DNA from: Oscillospiraceae bacterium
GTDB lineage: Bacteria; Bacillota; Clostridia; Oscillospirales; Oscillospiraceae
DNA length: 64,000 nucleotides
Assembly (NCBI GenBank): GCA_020025305.1
Contig: JAHHSG010000002.1
Location: 124,001 to 188,000, forward strand
Reading direction: 5' to 3'
In this document: positions 26,092 to 34,738 of the stretch, one piece after another
Layout of the letters: the number at the start of each line of letters is the position of its first letter
Position numbering within the stretch: position 1 is the stretch's first letter
Notes under the pieces: generated by a model
Told to the model about the DNA's origin: nothing
The model's database searches: none
Seen by the model: the letters and a program-made list of their open reading frames with translations, nothing else
Program-made: the position numbers and the translations under genes

Positions 26092-26459
26092 GCTCTGAAG
26101 TTGCTGGATAGGAGTATTTTCTGCTTTTACCTGGGAAGGTCTACAAATCAAGATCCGGCCATAGCTGGTGCAGGGAGTTTCAAGGCACAGGCGGATCGTT
26201 GGGTGGTTTCCCGGACAGTGCAGCCTGATATGACAGTGCGGTTTGGGCAGGAGAGCACCGCCCCGGTAGTGGCAGCTCCTTGCGCCATATGCGGTGGTTG
26301 CCCGTTGCGCCATTTTCCGCCTGTAACAGCAAAACCTTGATAGTCTGGCAGCATCTCCGTTCCTGCCGCCTGTCATCAGATTCTCACAGTGTTTGCTGGG
26401 ATTGCAGCGAGGGAAAAAGCTCACTGCATTGGCAGGGGCAGTGGGGGGTGAATACGGAA
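26092..26459. other. Geneless GC-rich stretch
   Basis: About 370 bases lie between two terminators. Overlapping short frames exist on both strands, but none has a good ribosome binding site or a protein I recognise. Base composition matches coding or structured-RNA DNA rather than the AT-rich spacers elsewhere. I could not match it by eye to tmRNA, RNase P RNA, SRP RNA or a known riboswitch; a decayed gene is also possible. Confidence 0.4.
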
Positions 26460-26497
26460 AAAGCCGGGCAGCAAAAACGTTTGCTGCCCGGCTTTGG
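26460..26497 (-). terminator. Terminator of the racemase-like/membrane protein pair
   Basis: AAAGCCGGGCAGCAAA pairs with TTTGCTGCCCGGCTTT around a short loop. On the minus strand the stem is followed by TTTTTCC, 10 bases after the stop codon at 26506. Confidence 0.85.
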
Positions 26498-26505
26498 TCT
26501 GGCTC

Positions 26506-26919
26506 TTAGAAATGTGCCTCCACATACTTGTTGTACTTCTTGTGGTCCATGGTGTGCTTATAGGTATTGCGAAAACGCTGTACGGTAATGCTGTTAAACT
26601 CCAGGACTCTGCGGTACTTCAAAACACCGCCGCCAAAGGAGAGAATGCCGCACACATAACCCACAGGAGCGGTTTTATAGCAGAGTCCTATGAGGCATGC
26701 CAGAACCACCACGGAGAATACCACACCGGCAATCTGTTTTTTGGGATGGAGTTTCTTCACGTCCTCCTCGGTTACCACGCCCTCTGCGATCATTGCCTTG
26801 GCAAATCGCTTTTGCACTCCGAAGAGGGAGATGGCGCTCAATATACAAGGGGCTGCCACAAAGAAAGCAAATAGGGTGACGCCTACATAGTAAAACAGCA
26901 GTACGGTTGTTTGATCCAT
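26506..26919 (-). CDS. Small membrane protein of unknown function
   Basis: 137 residues with hydrophobic segments near 7-30, 61-79 and 83-99, then a polar, basic C-terminal tail of about 35 residues containing KYNKYVEAHF. The region at 33-58 (AKAMIAEGVVTEEDVKKLHP) looks cytoplasmic and helical. AAAGGA lies ten bases before the start. It follows the racemase-like gene by 20 bases and is probably co-transcribed. I do not recognise the family. Confidence 0.65.
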   Translation of the reverse strand: MDQTTVLLFYYVGVTLFAFFVAAPCILSAISLFGVQKRFAKAMIAEGVVTEEDVKKLHPKKQIAGVVFSVVVLACLIGLCYKTAPVGYVCGILSFGGGVLKYRRVLEFNSITVQRFRNTYKHTMDHKKYNKYVEAHF

Positions 26920-26939
26920 AAGTATAAATCCTTTCTCAG

Positions 26940-28058
26940 TTAAGCTAACTCCGGATCTTCACCGTTATCCTCGGTGAAGTGCAGAGGAAGATCATTTCTT
27001 GCCGTGGCGTAGAGCATATTGGGATAGGACAGGAGGAACTCAACGATGTCACCTACCTGCAAATTCCGCTTGCAGTCCTGAATATCCAAGAGGCAGTGGT
27101 CGGAAGAACCACCCAGCACCGTGATGCCCTTGTCCCGGGGGATCAGTTGCTCCACATCGCCTACATCGGCGCGTCCTATGGCCACGATACACCGCTTTCT
27201 AAAACCGCGATCCACATAGGTAGGTTTATTGCCAAAAGCGTCGATGATAATATTGCCGACGGGATAGGTGGGTTTCGTCTTGATCTCCACCACCTCGGCC
27301 TGCAAGACCATGGTATCCGGGTGCAGGCCCATATTGGGAATCTTCCACACATAGGGCAGGTCGTGGGCATTGAGCACCGTCTCACCGATCCGCAGATGAT
27401 TGATCCCCGCAGGCATGGTGCCCCAGTGTACCAGCGTATAGGAACTGGACGCGCCGCCGGAGATGACTTCCAGCTTTCGACCGATGCGGGCTTCTACGTG
27501 GTGCGCAATCGTCAAAAGGGAATGCATTTTGTCCGCAGTAGGCTGGATAGATCCATAGCAGCCCAGATTTACGCCGATCCCGGCCAGATGCACATGGGGG
27601 AGATGCTTCTCCACATGGACGCACACGTCCACCATCTCATCGTGATTCCAAAAGCCTTCCCGCAGATCACCCAGATCCGCCATCACAATCACGCGGTGGG
27701 TGCTATTCAGCCGTTGGCACACCTCCTCCAATGCATTGAGGACGGAGAGTTCACTTTGCAAGGAGGTGTCGCACCAGCGAACGACCTCCTCCAGCTCAGA
27801 GAGCATAGGAATGCGCAGCAATAAATAGGGGCCGGGAATACCGGCTTCGTGGCAGGAGATGATCTGTTCAAGTCGGCTGCTGCCCAGTTCGGACGCACCG
27901 CACAGGCGAAAAAGCCGCGCAATTGTGGGAAGGCCGCCGCAGCCCTTGATTACGCCGCAGACCTGAATGCCCGACTGGCGGCAGAGATCGGTGACGTGCA
28001 GCATATTTTGCCGCAGCCTTGACAAATTGATGATAAGTCTAGGGAATTGACGCTTCAT
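26940..28058 (-). CDS. Alanine/ornithine racemase family PLP enzyme
   Basis: 372 residues of fold-type III PLP enzyme. The likely PLP lysine is in VCGVIKGCGGLP near residue 38, and a phosphate-binding glycine/serine segment reads ISGGASSSYTL. The pattern matches the YhfX/ornithine-racemase group rather than Alr; known members racemise ornithine in clostridial ornithine fermentation, or other amino acids. No ornithine-pathway genes are nearby, so the substrate is uncertain. Start at ATG 28058 (GAGG about nine bases upstream); the upstream in-frame extension is short and lacks a site. Confidence 0.8.
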   Translation of the reverse strand: MKRQFPRLIINLSRLRQNMLHVTDLCRQSGIQVCGVIKGCGGLPTIARLFRLCGASELGSSRLEQIISCHEAGIPGPYLLLRIPMLSELEEVVRWCDTSLQSELSVLNALEEVCQRLNSTHRVIVMADLGDLREGFWNHDEMVDVCVHVEKHLPHVHLAGIGVNLGCYGSIQPTADKMHSLLTIAHHVEARIGRKLEVISGGASSSYTLVHWGTMPAGINHLRIGETVLNAHDLPYVWKIPNMGLHPDTMVLQAEVVEIKTKPTYPVGNIIIDAFGNKPTYVDRGFRKRCIVAIGRADVGDVEQLIPRDKGITVLGGSSDHCLLDIQDCKRNLQVGDIVEFLLSYPNMLYATARNDLPLHFTEDNGEDPELA

Positions 28059-28219
28059 ATGGCATCGCCTCACGACCAAATAATGATTTAATTATAACAC
28101 AATCCTGTTTGCTTTGCTACAGAGATTTCTCGTATTTCGTTGTGAAAGCTGCCAAAAGGCGATAAGAAGAATCGTGCAAAATGCCTTGTTCTATCAAAGA
28201 AGGAGAAAGAGTATGTGTG

Positions 28220-28250
28220 AAAAAAGGGCGTCCCAAATGGACACCCTTTG
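28220..28250 (-). terminator. Terminator after the DegV-PAP2 genes
   Basis: On the minus strand GGGTGTCC pairs with GGACGCCC (one G-U pair) and TTTTTT follows. Confidence 0.75.
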
Positions 28251-28259
28251 GAGAAGATG

Positions 28260-28949
28260 TTACGCCTTTTTCTTCCGTACATAGACCAGCAGCCAGCCCA
28301 CAACGCACAGGGGAATCGCCCACAGGACATCAAGGAGGGAGTGCTGCTTGAGAAAGACAGTGGAAATGCTGATCAGTACAGCGGAGACCACATAGAAAAT
28401 CTTCCACCCCCGGGTTTGCAGCCACTTGCAGTGGAGCGCGCCGAGCATCGCCACCGCTGAGCCAATCACGTGGAGGGAAGGGCATACATTGGTGTTGGTG
28501 TCAAATGCATAGAATGCGGCCATAAACCGGGTGAGAAAATTGTCCCGTGCAAATTCCAAGGGGCGCAGTTCCTGACAGGTAGGGAAGAGAAAGTAGACGG
28601 CCATCGTCACTGTATAAGTAAACATGGTGAAATACATCATACGGCGGAAAGCCTTGCTGTCATAGAAGAAGAGAAATACCACCGTGCCGCCCAGATACAC
28701 GAACCAAAAGAGATAGGGAATCAAAAAGAGTTCATGAAAGGGAATGAAGTCATCTAAGGGGCAGTACATGGGGTGATAAGATTCCACGGTATAGAAACGC
28801 TCCACAAAGCCGAACAGAAGTCCGAAAACAGGCCAGAAGAGCAGGAGCCATGCATGTCGGTAAGGCTCCTCGTTGATGCGGCGGAGCCGGAATTGACGCC
28901 AATCAGCGTCCGGGTGGATCTTTTTGGGGGATAAAGTGGTACTTGTCAT
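28260..28949 (-). CDS. PAP2-family membrane phosphatase/phosphotransferase
   Basis: 229 residues with about six hydrophobic segments. PAP2 motifs are CPSLHV near residue 165 and LKQHSLLDV near 208, supplying the two catalytic histidines; the first basic motif is weak. The arrangement resembles the Aur1/Ipt1 inositolphosphotransferase-like branch of PAP2, so it may act on a lipid phosphate or a phospholipid headgroup. The ATG overlaps the DegV stop codon (ATGA), showing translational coupling with a fatty-acid-binding protein gene and hinting at lipid metabolism. Confidence 0.85.
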   Translation of the reverse strand: MTSTTLSPKKIHPDADWRQFRLRRINEEPYRHAWLLLFWPVFGLLFGFVERFYTVESYHPMYCPLDDFIPFHELFLIPYLFWFVYLGGTVVFLFFYDSKAFRRMMYFTMFTYTVTMAVYFLFPTCQELRPLEFARDNFLTRFMAAFYAFDTNTNVCPSLHVIGSAVAMLGALHCKWLQTRGWKIFYVVSAVLISISTVFLKQHSLLDVLWAIPLCVVGWLLVYVRKKKA

Positions 28950-29791
28950 TTGGTTAGCATTAATACGCCCAAGCAGTTGGGGCCGCAGTGACTGCAGATG
29001 GTGCAGCCGGCGTGGGTAACAGTGACCTCTTCAAAGGGCTGCAGCTCTTTAACAAGAGCAACAGCCTTCTCCACCAGTGCATCGGGGGCAGAAGAATATG
29101 TGATAAAAATGCGGGAGGGATCAATGTCGGTGCGGCCCTCCAGACGGCCGCGAATGTAAGCTAGAACAGATTTTTCCATGTCGCCCCGATACTTCTTCCC
29201 AACAATCATACCGCCGTCCCGTACACGGATCTCCGGACGCAGCTGCAGTGCGCGGGCACCCAACGCCGTCACGCTGGAGCAGCGTCCGCCCTTTTGCAGG
29301 TATTCCAGCGTCTGCAGCACAAAGCTGATGTCCAAATGCTCCCGGATGGTATCCAGCTGCTCTTTAATGGCGGGAGCGTCCATCCCTTCTTTGACCATGC
29401 GGGCGGCCTCCAAAACAAGATGACCGCTGCCACTGGAGAGGCTTTGGCTGTCCACCACATAGACGTGCCCCAGTTCCTTTGCCGCCAGACAGGCGTTCTG
29501 GTGAGAAGTGGAGAGATTGCTGGAAATATTGATATGGATCACATCGCAGCCGTCGGCCACATACTTGCGCCACACATCCAGATATTCCCCTACAGAGATG
29601 GCAGAAGTCATGGGCAGCATGTCGGTTTTGGACACATATTCAAAGAGTTGACCGGATGTGACATCCACACCGTCGCGGTATACGTGGTCGCCAAGAGTCA
29701 CACTCAGGGGAATGACCTCTACCTTATTTTCCCGGTAGAGAGACTCGGTCAGATCACAGGTGGAATCGCAGGTAATTTTGATTTTAGACAT
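28946..29791 (-). CDS. DegV-family fatty-acid-binding protein
   Basis: 281 residues. The N-terminus ITCDSTCDL is the DegV signature, with TSAISVGEYLDVW near 61 and INISSNLSTSHQNA near 88-101, the lipid carboxylate-binding positions. Characterised DegV/FakB proteins bind fatty acids for phosphorylation by FakA; the partner kinase is not in this window. The C-terminal segment has an unusual cysteine cluster, HAGCTICSHCGPNCLG, where many DegV proteins end in HxGPGxxG. AAGGAGG precedes the start. Confidence 0.9.
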   Translation of the reverse strand: MSKIKITCDSTCDLTESLYRENKVEVIPLSVTLGDHVYRDGVDVTSGQLFEYVSKTDMLPMTSAISVGEYLDVWRKYVADGCDVIHINISSNLSTSHQNACLAAKELGHVYVVDSQSLSSGSGHLVLEAARMVKEGMDAPAIKEQLDTIREHLDISFVLQTLEYLQKGGRCSSVTALGARALQLRPEIRVRDGGMIVGKKYRGDMEKSVLAYIRGRLEGRTDIDPSRIFITYSSAPDALVEKAVALVKELQPFEEVTVTHAGCTICSHCGPNCLGVLMLTK

Positions 29792-29833
29792 AGAAAAAAC
29801 CTCCTTGAGTCTGCAATTGCGGAAATGGCTGGA

Positions 29834-30856
29834 TCAGTTGGCGGGAAGCGTCACAGTGAAGCGGCATCCTGCTTCCGGTAGATTTTTCACCCGGATTTCA
29901 CCACCGCAGGTATCCAGCACCCGCTTTGCCAGCGCCAGCCCCAAACCATTGCCTTCCGTGGTGTGGGAACTGTCACTTTGATAGAATTTATCGAAAATAT
30001 GTTTTTGCGCCTCCGGGGCGATGCCCGGGCCGGTGTCTTCAATGGTAAAAACGATCTGCTGGCCCTGCCGCTCTAAGCGCAGGCTCACCATGCCGGCAAA
30101 AGGATCATATTTGATGGCATTGTCCAAAAGATTGATCCACACATGGAGGAGCATACTCTCATTACCGGTGAAGGGCAGGGGGTCTAAATTTACATCGAAC
30201 TCGATTTCTTTAGCCTCCCATTTGGGTTCCAGCAGGACGATGGCCTGCCGAATCTGCTCATCCAGGCGGAAAGTGGTTTGGCAGGAGTTGATTGCCTGAT
30301 GATCCACCTTGCTTAAAAGGAGAATATTGCCCACCAATTGGTTGAGACGATGGGTGTTGAGCAGGATTTTTTCCACATACATGGCCTGCTCCGGGGATAC
30401 ATGGGCGTCCTGCAGAAGGGTGGCATACCCCTCAATGGCATTGATGGGGGTTTTGAACTCGTGGGACACATTGGATACAAAGTCGGTCTGTATAATTTCG
30501 GTAGCGCCCAGTTCCTGTACCATGAGATTGAAATTATCGTAAATATCCCGGATTTCACGCACCCGGTTAGGCGGTTCCAGGCGATGGGAAAAGTCGCCGC
30601 GGCTCACCTGCCGCATAGCTTCGCTGAGGCGGGTGATGGGGGAGAAAATCAAAATGCTGAGGAAATAGCCCAGCACGCAGCTAAGGATAATACTAAAGAC
30701 CAGCACCCAGGTGGGAGAGGACAGCCGCAGATTAAAAACGCTGTCGAAAAGCCAGCTGAGGAGCACCGCCACTATGGCACCGATAGCGATTTCCGCCAGA
30801 GCGATTAGCACATAGTAGGGCCGCAATCCCAATTTTTTCTTCGTGCCTTTTTTCAT
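29834..30856 (-). CDS. Sensor histidine kinase with HAMP domain
   Basis: 340 residues. Two membrane segments (about 14-36 and 48-71) have only a short external loop between them. A HAMP linker (72-124) is followed by HisKA with His132 in SHEFKTPINA and an ATPase domain with LLDNAIKYD, DTGPGI and GNGLGLALAK. The tiny extracellular loop suggests intramembrane sensing, typical of cell-envelope-stress kinases. It overlaps its regulator gene by ATGA. The gap to degV is only 42 bases, so read-through is possible. Confidence 0.92.
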   Translation of the reverse strand: MKKGTKKKLGLRPYYVLIALAEIAIGAIVAVLLSWLFDSVFNLRLSSPTWVLVFSIILSCVLGYFLSILIFSPITRLSEAMRQVSRGDFSHRLEPPNRVREIRDIYDNFNLMVQELGATEIIQTDFVSNVSHEFKTPINAIEGYATLLQDAHVSPEQAMYVEKILLNTHRLNQLVGNILLLSKVDHQAINSCQTTFRLDEQIRQAIVLLEPKWEAKEIEFDVNLDPLPFTGNESMLLHVWINLLDNAIKYDPFAGMVSLRLERQGQQIVFTIEDTGPGIAPEAQKHIFDKFYQSDSSHTTEGNGLGLALAKRVLDTCGGEIRVKNLPEAGCRFTVTLPAN

Positions 30857-31524
30857 GACCGAACCACCTTATAGCCCACGCCCCGCATGGTGACAATTCG
30901 GAAATCCTGATTGTCGCGGAACCGCTCCCGCAGCCGTCCGATGTGTACGTCCACCGTATGGGTGTCGCTGTCGGAGTTATAGCCCCAGATCTCATCCATC
31001 AACTGCTGCCGGGTAAAGATTTTCCCGGGGAAGGAGGCCATTTTGTAGAGAAGCATAAATTCTTTTTGTGGAAGCACGGTACTCACACCGTCTACACTCA
31101 CCGTCAGGGAGTCGCACTCCATGGTGGTGGAGCCGATGACCTGCCGCCGTTCGTTGATCATCTGGGCACGGCGCAAAAGCGCACCTACCCGCAGAACCAT
31201 CTCGTTGACATTGACGGGCTTGACCATATAGTCATCCGTGCCGGAGAGAAAGCCCAAACGCATATCGTCAAATCCTGACTTGGCCGTAATCATCAGTACC
31301 GGGGTACTGTTCCCGGCTTGACGCAGAGAGTCTACCAACTCGTAGCCATTCATCTCCGGCATCATGATATCGGAAATGATGAGATCGAAATAGCCATCGT
31401 CCATGGCTTGCAATGCCTCGACACCGTTGCCTACACCCTGCACGGCATAGCCGTTTTTAACCAGAACATGCTCAAAGAGCTGCCGCAGCTCTCGGTCGTC
31501 TTCGGTAATCAAGATTTTAAACAT
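30853..31524 (-). CDS. OmpR-family response regulator
   Basis: 223 residues. The receiver domain begins MFKILITEDD, with phospho-acceptor Asp near 53 in LIISDIMMPEMNG and Lys in DDYMVKPVN. The winged-helix DNA-binding domain ends MRGVGYKVVRS. I prefer ATG 31524 over the ATG four codons upstream, which directly abuts the GAAAGGA site. First gene of the two-component operon; the kinase follows with an overlapping start. Confidence 0.92.
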   Translation of the reverse strand: MFKILITEDDRELRQLFEHVLVKNGYAVQGVGNGVEALQAMDDGYFDLIISDIMMPEMNGYELVDSLRQAGNSTPVLMITAKSGFDDMRLGFLSGTDDYMVKPVNVNEMVLRVGALLRRAQMINERRQVIGSTTMECDSLTVSVDGVSTVLPQKEFMLLYKMASFPGKIFTRQQLMDEIWGYNSDSDTHTVDVHIGRLRERFRDNQDFRIVTMRGVGYKVVRS

Positions 31525-31673
31525 AGTGATGACCATTCCTTTCTATGAGATGGGGCGGCGATGCATGGGGTCAAATAGTATCATTATCATACCGCACCTA
31601 TATCAACTGAGCGTCAAGCAAAATTCAACATTTGTTGAAACAATAAGATCTCTTGATGGCTGGCAGATGAGCA

Positions 31674-31705
31674 AAAAAAGTCGGGCCCGAAGGCCCGACT
31701 GGAGG
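31674..31705 (-). terminator. Terminator of ridA
   Basis: On the minus strand GTCGGGCC pairs with GGCCCGAC around a short loop, followed by TTTTTTT. Confidence 0.9.
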
Positions 31706-31711
31706 GACACG

Positions 31712-32080
31712 TTACTGAACTGCGATGGCCTCCACCTCGCACAAAACCCCCTTGGGCAGTTCCTTCACAGCCACGCAGCTGCGAGCGGGCTTGGACACGA
31801 AGTAGCGGGCATAGACCTCGTTGAAGGCGGCAAAGTCACCCATGTCGGACAGGAAGCAGGTAGTCTTGATGACCTTGTCGTAGCCCACACCGGCAGCCTC
31901 CAGAATAGCACCCACGTTCTTGCAGCTCTGCTCTGCCTGAGCAGCAATGCCCTCGGGGATGTTGCCGGTGGCGGGGTCTACCGGGATCTGACCGGAAGTA
32001 AAGACAAAACCATTGACCTCAAAGCCCTGAGAATAGGGGCCGATAGCGCCGGGAGCGTTCTTGGTTTCCAGAATATTCAT
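31712..32080 (-). CDS. ridA: RidA-family 2-iminobutanoate/2-iminopropanoate deaminase
   Basis: 122 residues, typical length. The family pattern is complete: APGAIGPYSQG near the N-terminus, FTSGQIPVDPATG, and C-terminal RSCVAVKELPKG with the substrate-binding Arg near residue 101. RidA hydrolyses reactive enamine/imine intermediates such as 2-aminoacrylate released by PLP and desulfidase enzymes. It is divergent from a cysteine desulfidase family gene 210 bases away, a plausible source of its substrate. It has its own promoter and terminator. Confidence 0.95.
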   Translation of the reverse strand: MNILETKNAPGAIGPYSQGFEVNGFVFTSGQIPVDPATGNIPEGIAAQAEQSCKNVGAILEAAGVGYDKVIKTTCFLSDMGDFAAFNEVYARYFVSKPARSCVAVKELPKGVLCEVEAIAVQ

Positions 32081-32153
32081 GTTGTCAGTCTCCTTTGCAA
32101 ATTGATATGGCGCAAGGCAGCGGTGCCGCCTTGGGGAAAATTACTTTGCTTTC

Positions 32154-32182
32154 ATTTAAGCACAAATTTCACAATTTTGCAA
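32154..32182 (-). promoter_or_regulatory. Promoter of ridA
   Basis: On the minus strand TTGCAA (32177-32182) is 17 bases from TTAAAT (32154-32159), about 70 bases before the ridA start. Confidence 0.5.
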
Positions 32183-32290
32183 GGGAGTTTCAGGGAAAGA
32201 GGAAAAGAGACTGGAAAAAAAGAGAAAGACATAGTATGATGTGGGTAACAAAACAACGCAAAATTACGAAGAGAGAAAAGGGGAGGCCAT

Positions 32291-33583
32291 ATGATTACAA
32301 AAGAAGAACTGCTGACAATGCTGCGTCAGGACGTTGTTCCGGCGCTGGGATGTACGGAGCCGGTGTGTGTTGCATTGGCTGCCGCCGATGCCTATCATGC
32401 CATTGGCGGTGATGTGGTATCCGTAAAGATAGAGGTGAACCCCGGCATATATAAAAACGGAATGTCGGTGGGAATCCCCGGATTCCCCCGTGTGGGGCTG
32501 AAATACGCCGCGGCGCTGGGGACTTATCTGTGCAATCCGGAAAAGAAACTGGAATTGCTGGAGGACATCAACGATGACATCATGGAAAAGGCCATCCGGC
32601 TGGTCGAAGATCGCCATGTGGTAGTTACGATTAAGCACGATGAGACGGCGCTTTATACCCGTGCCGAGATTATCACGACCGCGGGCATCGGCATCAGTGA
32701 GATTCGCGGTACCCATTCCAATATCGTTTATACCCGCCGCAACCAGGAGACGCTGCTGGAAAAGCCCTATGTACCGGGCAGGGAGGACGATATTCACACC
32801 CGCTTAAAGGATATGACTGTCTCTGAGATGCGGCGGCTGGTGGAGTCGTGCTCCGAAGAAGAGCTGGCCTTTATGCTGGAGGGCGAGGCGCTGAACAGTG
32901 CTATGGCAGACTATGGTCTGGAGCACGATTTGGGGATTGGGATCGCCACGGCGCTGAAGAAGGAAGTAGAGAACGGCGTTGTGGGCGACAATGTGGTGAC
33001 CCGCACTGTGCTGCGGGTAGCTTCCGGCGCCGAAGGCCGTATGAGTGGCTGTCCCTACGCCGTCATGTCCAGTGCAGGAAGCGGCAATCACGGCTTAACG
33101 GCAATCATTCCCGTGGTGGAGATGGCAAAGCACGTGCAGGCGTCCCGTGAGCAGCTGGAGAAAGCGTTGGCTCTGTCCCATACGCTGACAGTCTATATCA
33201 AGCTTTTTACCGGAAAGCTGTCTGCTACCTGCGGCTGCGGTGTCTCTGCGGCTACGGCGGCTTCAGCGGCGATGACATGGCTGCTGGGAGGAAATGATCG
33301 GCAAATTGGTTCGGCCATTATCAATATGAGCGGCAACCTGACGGGCATGATCTGTGACGGCGGCAAAATCGGCTGCGCACTGAAGCTGGCTACCGCCACC
33401 CATGCGGCCATGATGTGCGCGTATCTGGCCATACAGGACGTGTGCTTGCAGGAGACGGATGGTATCTGTGCTGCTACACCCGAGCAGGTGATTCGCAACA
33501 TGGGCCGTGTGAGTACACCGGGCATGGTACAGACCGACCAGACCATTCTGGAGATCATGATGGAGAAGGATCAGTCCTGCTGA
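32291..33583 (+). CDS. cyuA: L-cysteine desulfidase/serine dehydratase-like protein (UPF0597, CyuA/YhaM type)
   Basis: 430 residues matching the UPF0597 family throughout. Features include PALGCTEPVCVALAAA with Cys21, GIYKNGMSVGIPG, SGNHGLTAIIPV and the cysteine-rich KLSATCGCGVSAATAA and DGGKIGCALKLAT. Characterised relatives are Fe-S-dependent, PLP-independent enzymes that break cysteine to pyruvate, ammonia and sulfide through 2-aminoacrylate. GGGGAGG precedes the ATG. The divergent ridA supports that chemistry. Other members may act on serine or related amino acids. Confidence 0.9.
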   Translation: MITKEELLTMLRQDVVPALGCTEPVCVALAAADAYHAIGGDVVSVKIEVNPGIYKNGMSVGIPGFPRVGLKYAAALGTYLCNPEKKLELLEDINDDIMEKAIRLVEDRHVVVTIKHDETALYTRAEIITTAGIGISEIRGTHSNIVYTRRNQETLLEKPYVPGREDDIHTRLKDMTVSEMRRLVESCSEEELAFMLEGEALNSAMADYGLEHDLGIGIATALKKEVENGVVGDNVVTRTVLRVASGAEGRMSGCPYAVMSSAGSGNHGLTAIIPVVEMAKHVQASREQLEKALALSHTLTVYIKLFTGKLSATCGCGVSAATAASAAMTWLLGGNDRQIGSAIINMSGNLTGMICDGGKIGCALKLATATHAAMMCAYLAIQDVCLQETDGICAATPEQVIRNMGRVSTPGMVQTDQTILEIMMEKDQSC

Positions 33584-33627
33584 CGCACAAGGAAACAGCA
33601 CCGCTGCGCTGCAGTGCTTTTAAAAGA

Positions 33628-33664
33628 AAAATCTCTGGTTTCTTTGAAACCAGAGATTTTTTTA
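33628..33664 (+). terminator. Terminator of the desulfidase gene
   Basis: AAAAATCTCTGGTTTC pairs with GAAACCAGAGATTTTT, then more T residues. The A run on the other side lets it also serve the convergent gene ending at 33675. Confidence 0.9.
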
Positions 33665-33674
33665 CTTATTTTAC

Positions 33675-34673
33675 TTATTGATAGTCTTGCAGCAGGAACA
33701 TGGGCTTGATGACGACCACTTCGTCATACTCCTCCTGCTCCACCTGTACATCGGCGGTGAGGGCCTTGAGATCTTCTTTTATCACGTTGAGGGCCTCTTC
33801 CACGGATTGGGCACGACCCTCTCGCAGTACACGGATCATTCGTTGGATGACAATGGGGTGGGCATACCAGTAGGGAATGGGGAAATCCTCACCCACCAGA
33901 TTGAAGATAGCCGCTTTGGCAGCCTCCCACTCCTGTGTGATGATCTTGCGATTGTTGCGTGCCGTGGGCAAAACCTGCGCACTGGAGAACATAAAGAGGG
34001 CGGCAAGACCCAAAAGTGTGAAGTAGATGCCGGTGGTGTCGTGGGTGAACAGCTTCTGCACGCCGAAGGCGGCGGCAATGATACCGGCGATGACGATGGC
34101 CAGTGCCACCCATTTGTAGGCGGGATTGGTGCGGTCGTTGATCCGCTTTGCCTTGGCGGCAGCCGCCAGGCGGCCAGTGATTTCCGGTTCCTTTTCCAAA
34201 ATAGCGTGGGCCTCTTTCAGCGTCTCACAGGCAGCCTGTGCTTGGGGCGTCAACTCCTTGAGATAGCGCTGGGCTTCCCTCTCTTCACGCTCACGCAGAC
34301 GGCGCTCTGCCTCTGCGCTGTGGCGCGGAATGTCAGGCAGCACCTTAGCCAGATGAGCCAGCATACGATCCACATCTTCCTCGTGCTTGAAGTTGCACTG
34401 CTTCTGCTTGCCGTCATCGTATTCTACCACCAAATAAGGCATACTGCCGAAAACACCCTTGCCGGAGAAACCACCCTTGGACATAGCGACGCGCTTGAAA
34501 ACACGGCGCACGGACTGCAAAGGCAGGTAGAGGCGGCGATCGACAAAAAAGGTGTTGAGATACAATGCCTTTTCACCGACACCGCAGGGGCCGAAGCGGC
34601 GGCATTTCTTTTTATCGAGTTTTACGGTCTCCTTGTCCAGAGCGACGGAGCCAAGCTGAATGGGTGCAAACAT
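33675..34673 (-). CDS. Membrane protein of unknown function
   Basis: 332 residues. The N-terminal 110 residues look soluble and beta-rich, like a PH-type fold, with KCRRFGPCGVGEKALYLNT. A helical charged stretch rich in Glu/Arg follows (about 120-175), then two membrane segments near 190-212 and 218-238, and an acidic C-terminus. GGAGG lies 7 bases before ATG 34673; the longer upstream frame runs into cstA and has no site. It is downstream of cstA but separated by a terminator. I do not recognise the family. Confidence 0.65.
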   Translation of the reverse strand: MFAPIQLGSVALDKETVKLDKKKCRRFGPCGVGEKALYLNTFFVDRRLYLPLQSVRRVFKRVAMSKGGFSGKGVFGSMPYLVVEYDDGKQKQCNFKHEEDVDRMLAHLAKVLPDIPRHSAEAERRLREREEREAQRYLKELTPQAQAACETLKEAHAILEKEPEITGRLAAAAKAKRINDRTNPAYKWVALAIVIAGIIAAAFGVQKLFTHDTTGIYFTLLGLAALFMFSSAQVLPTARNNRKIITQEWEAAKAAIFNLVGEDFPIPYWYAHPIVIQRMIRVLREGRAQSVEEALNVIKEDLKALTADVQVEQEEYDEVVVIKPMFLLQDYQ

Positions 34674-34694
34674 TGTTCTTCCTCCAAAACTACC

Positions 34695-34729
34695 AAAAAC
34701 GGCGGGAGAAGAACTCCTCCCGCCGTTTA
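34695..34729 (-). terminator. Terminator of cstA
   Basis: On the minus strand ACGGCGGGAG pairs with CTCCCGCCGT around a short loop, followed by TTTTTGG, 10 bases after the cstA stop codon. Confidence 0.88.
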
Positions 34730-34738
34730 GGGGATATT

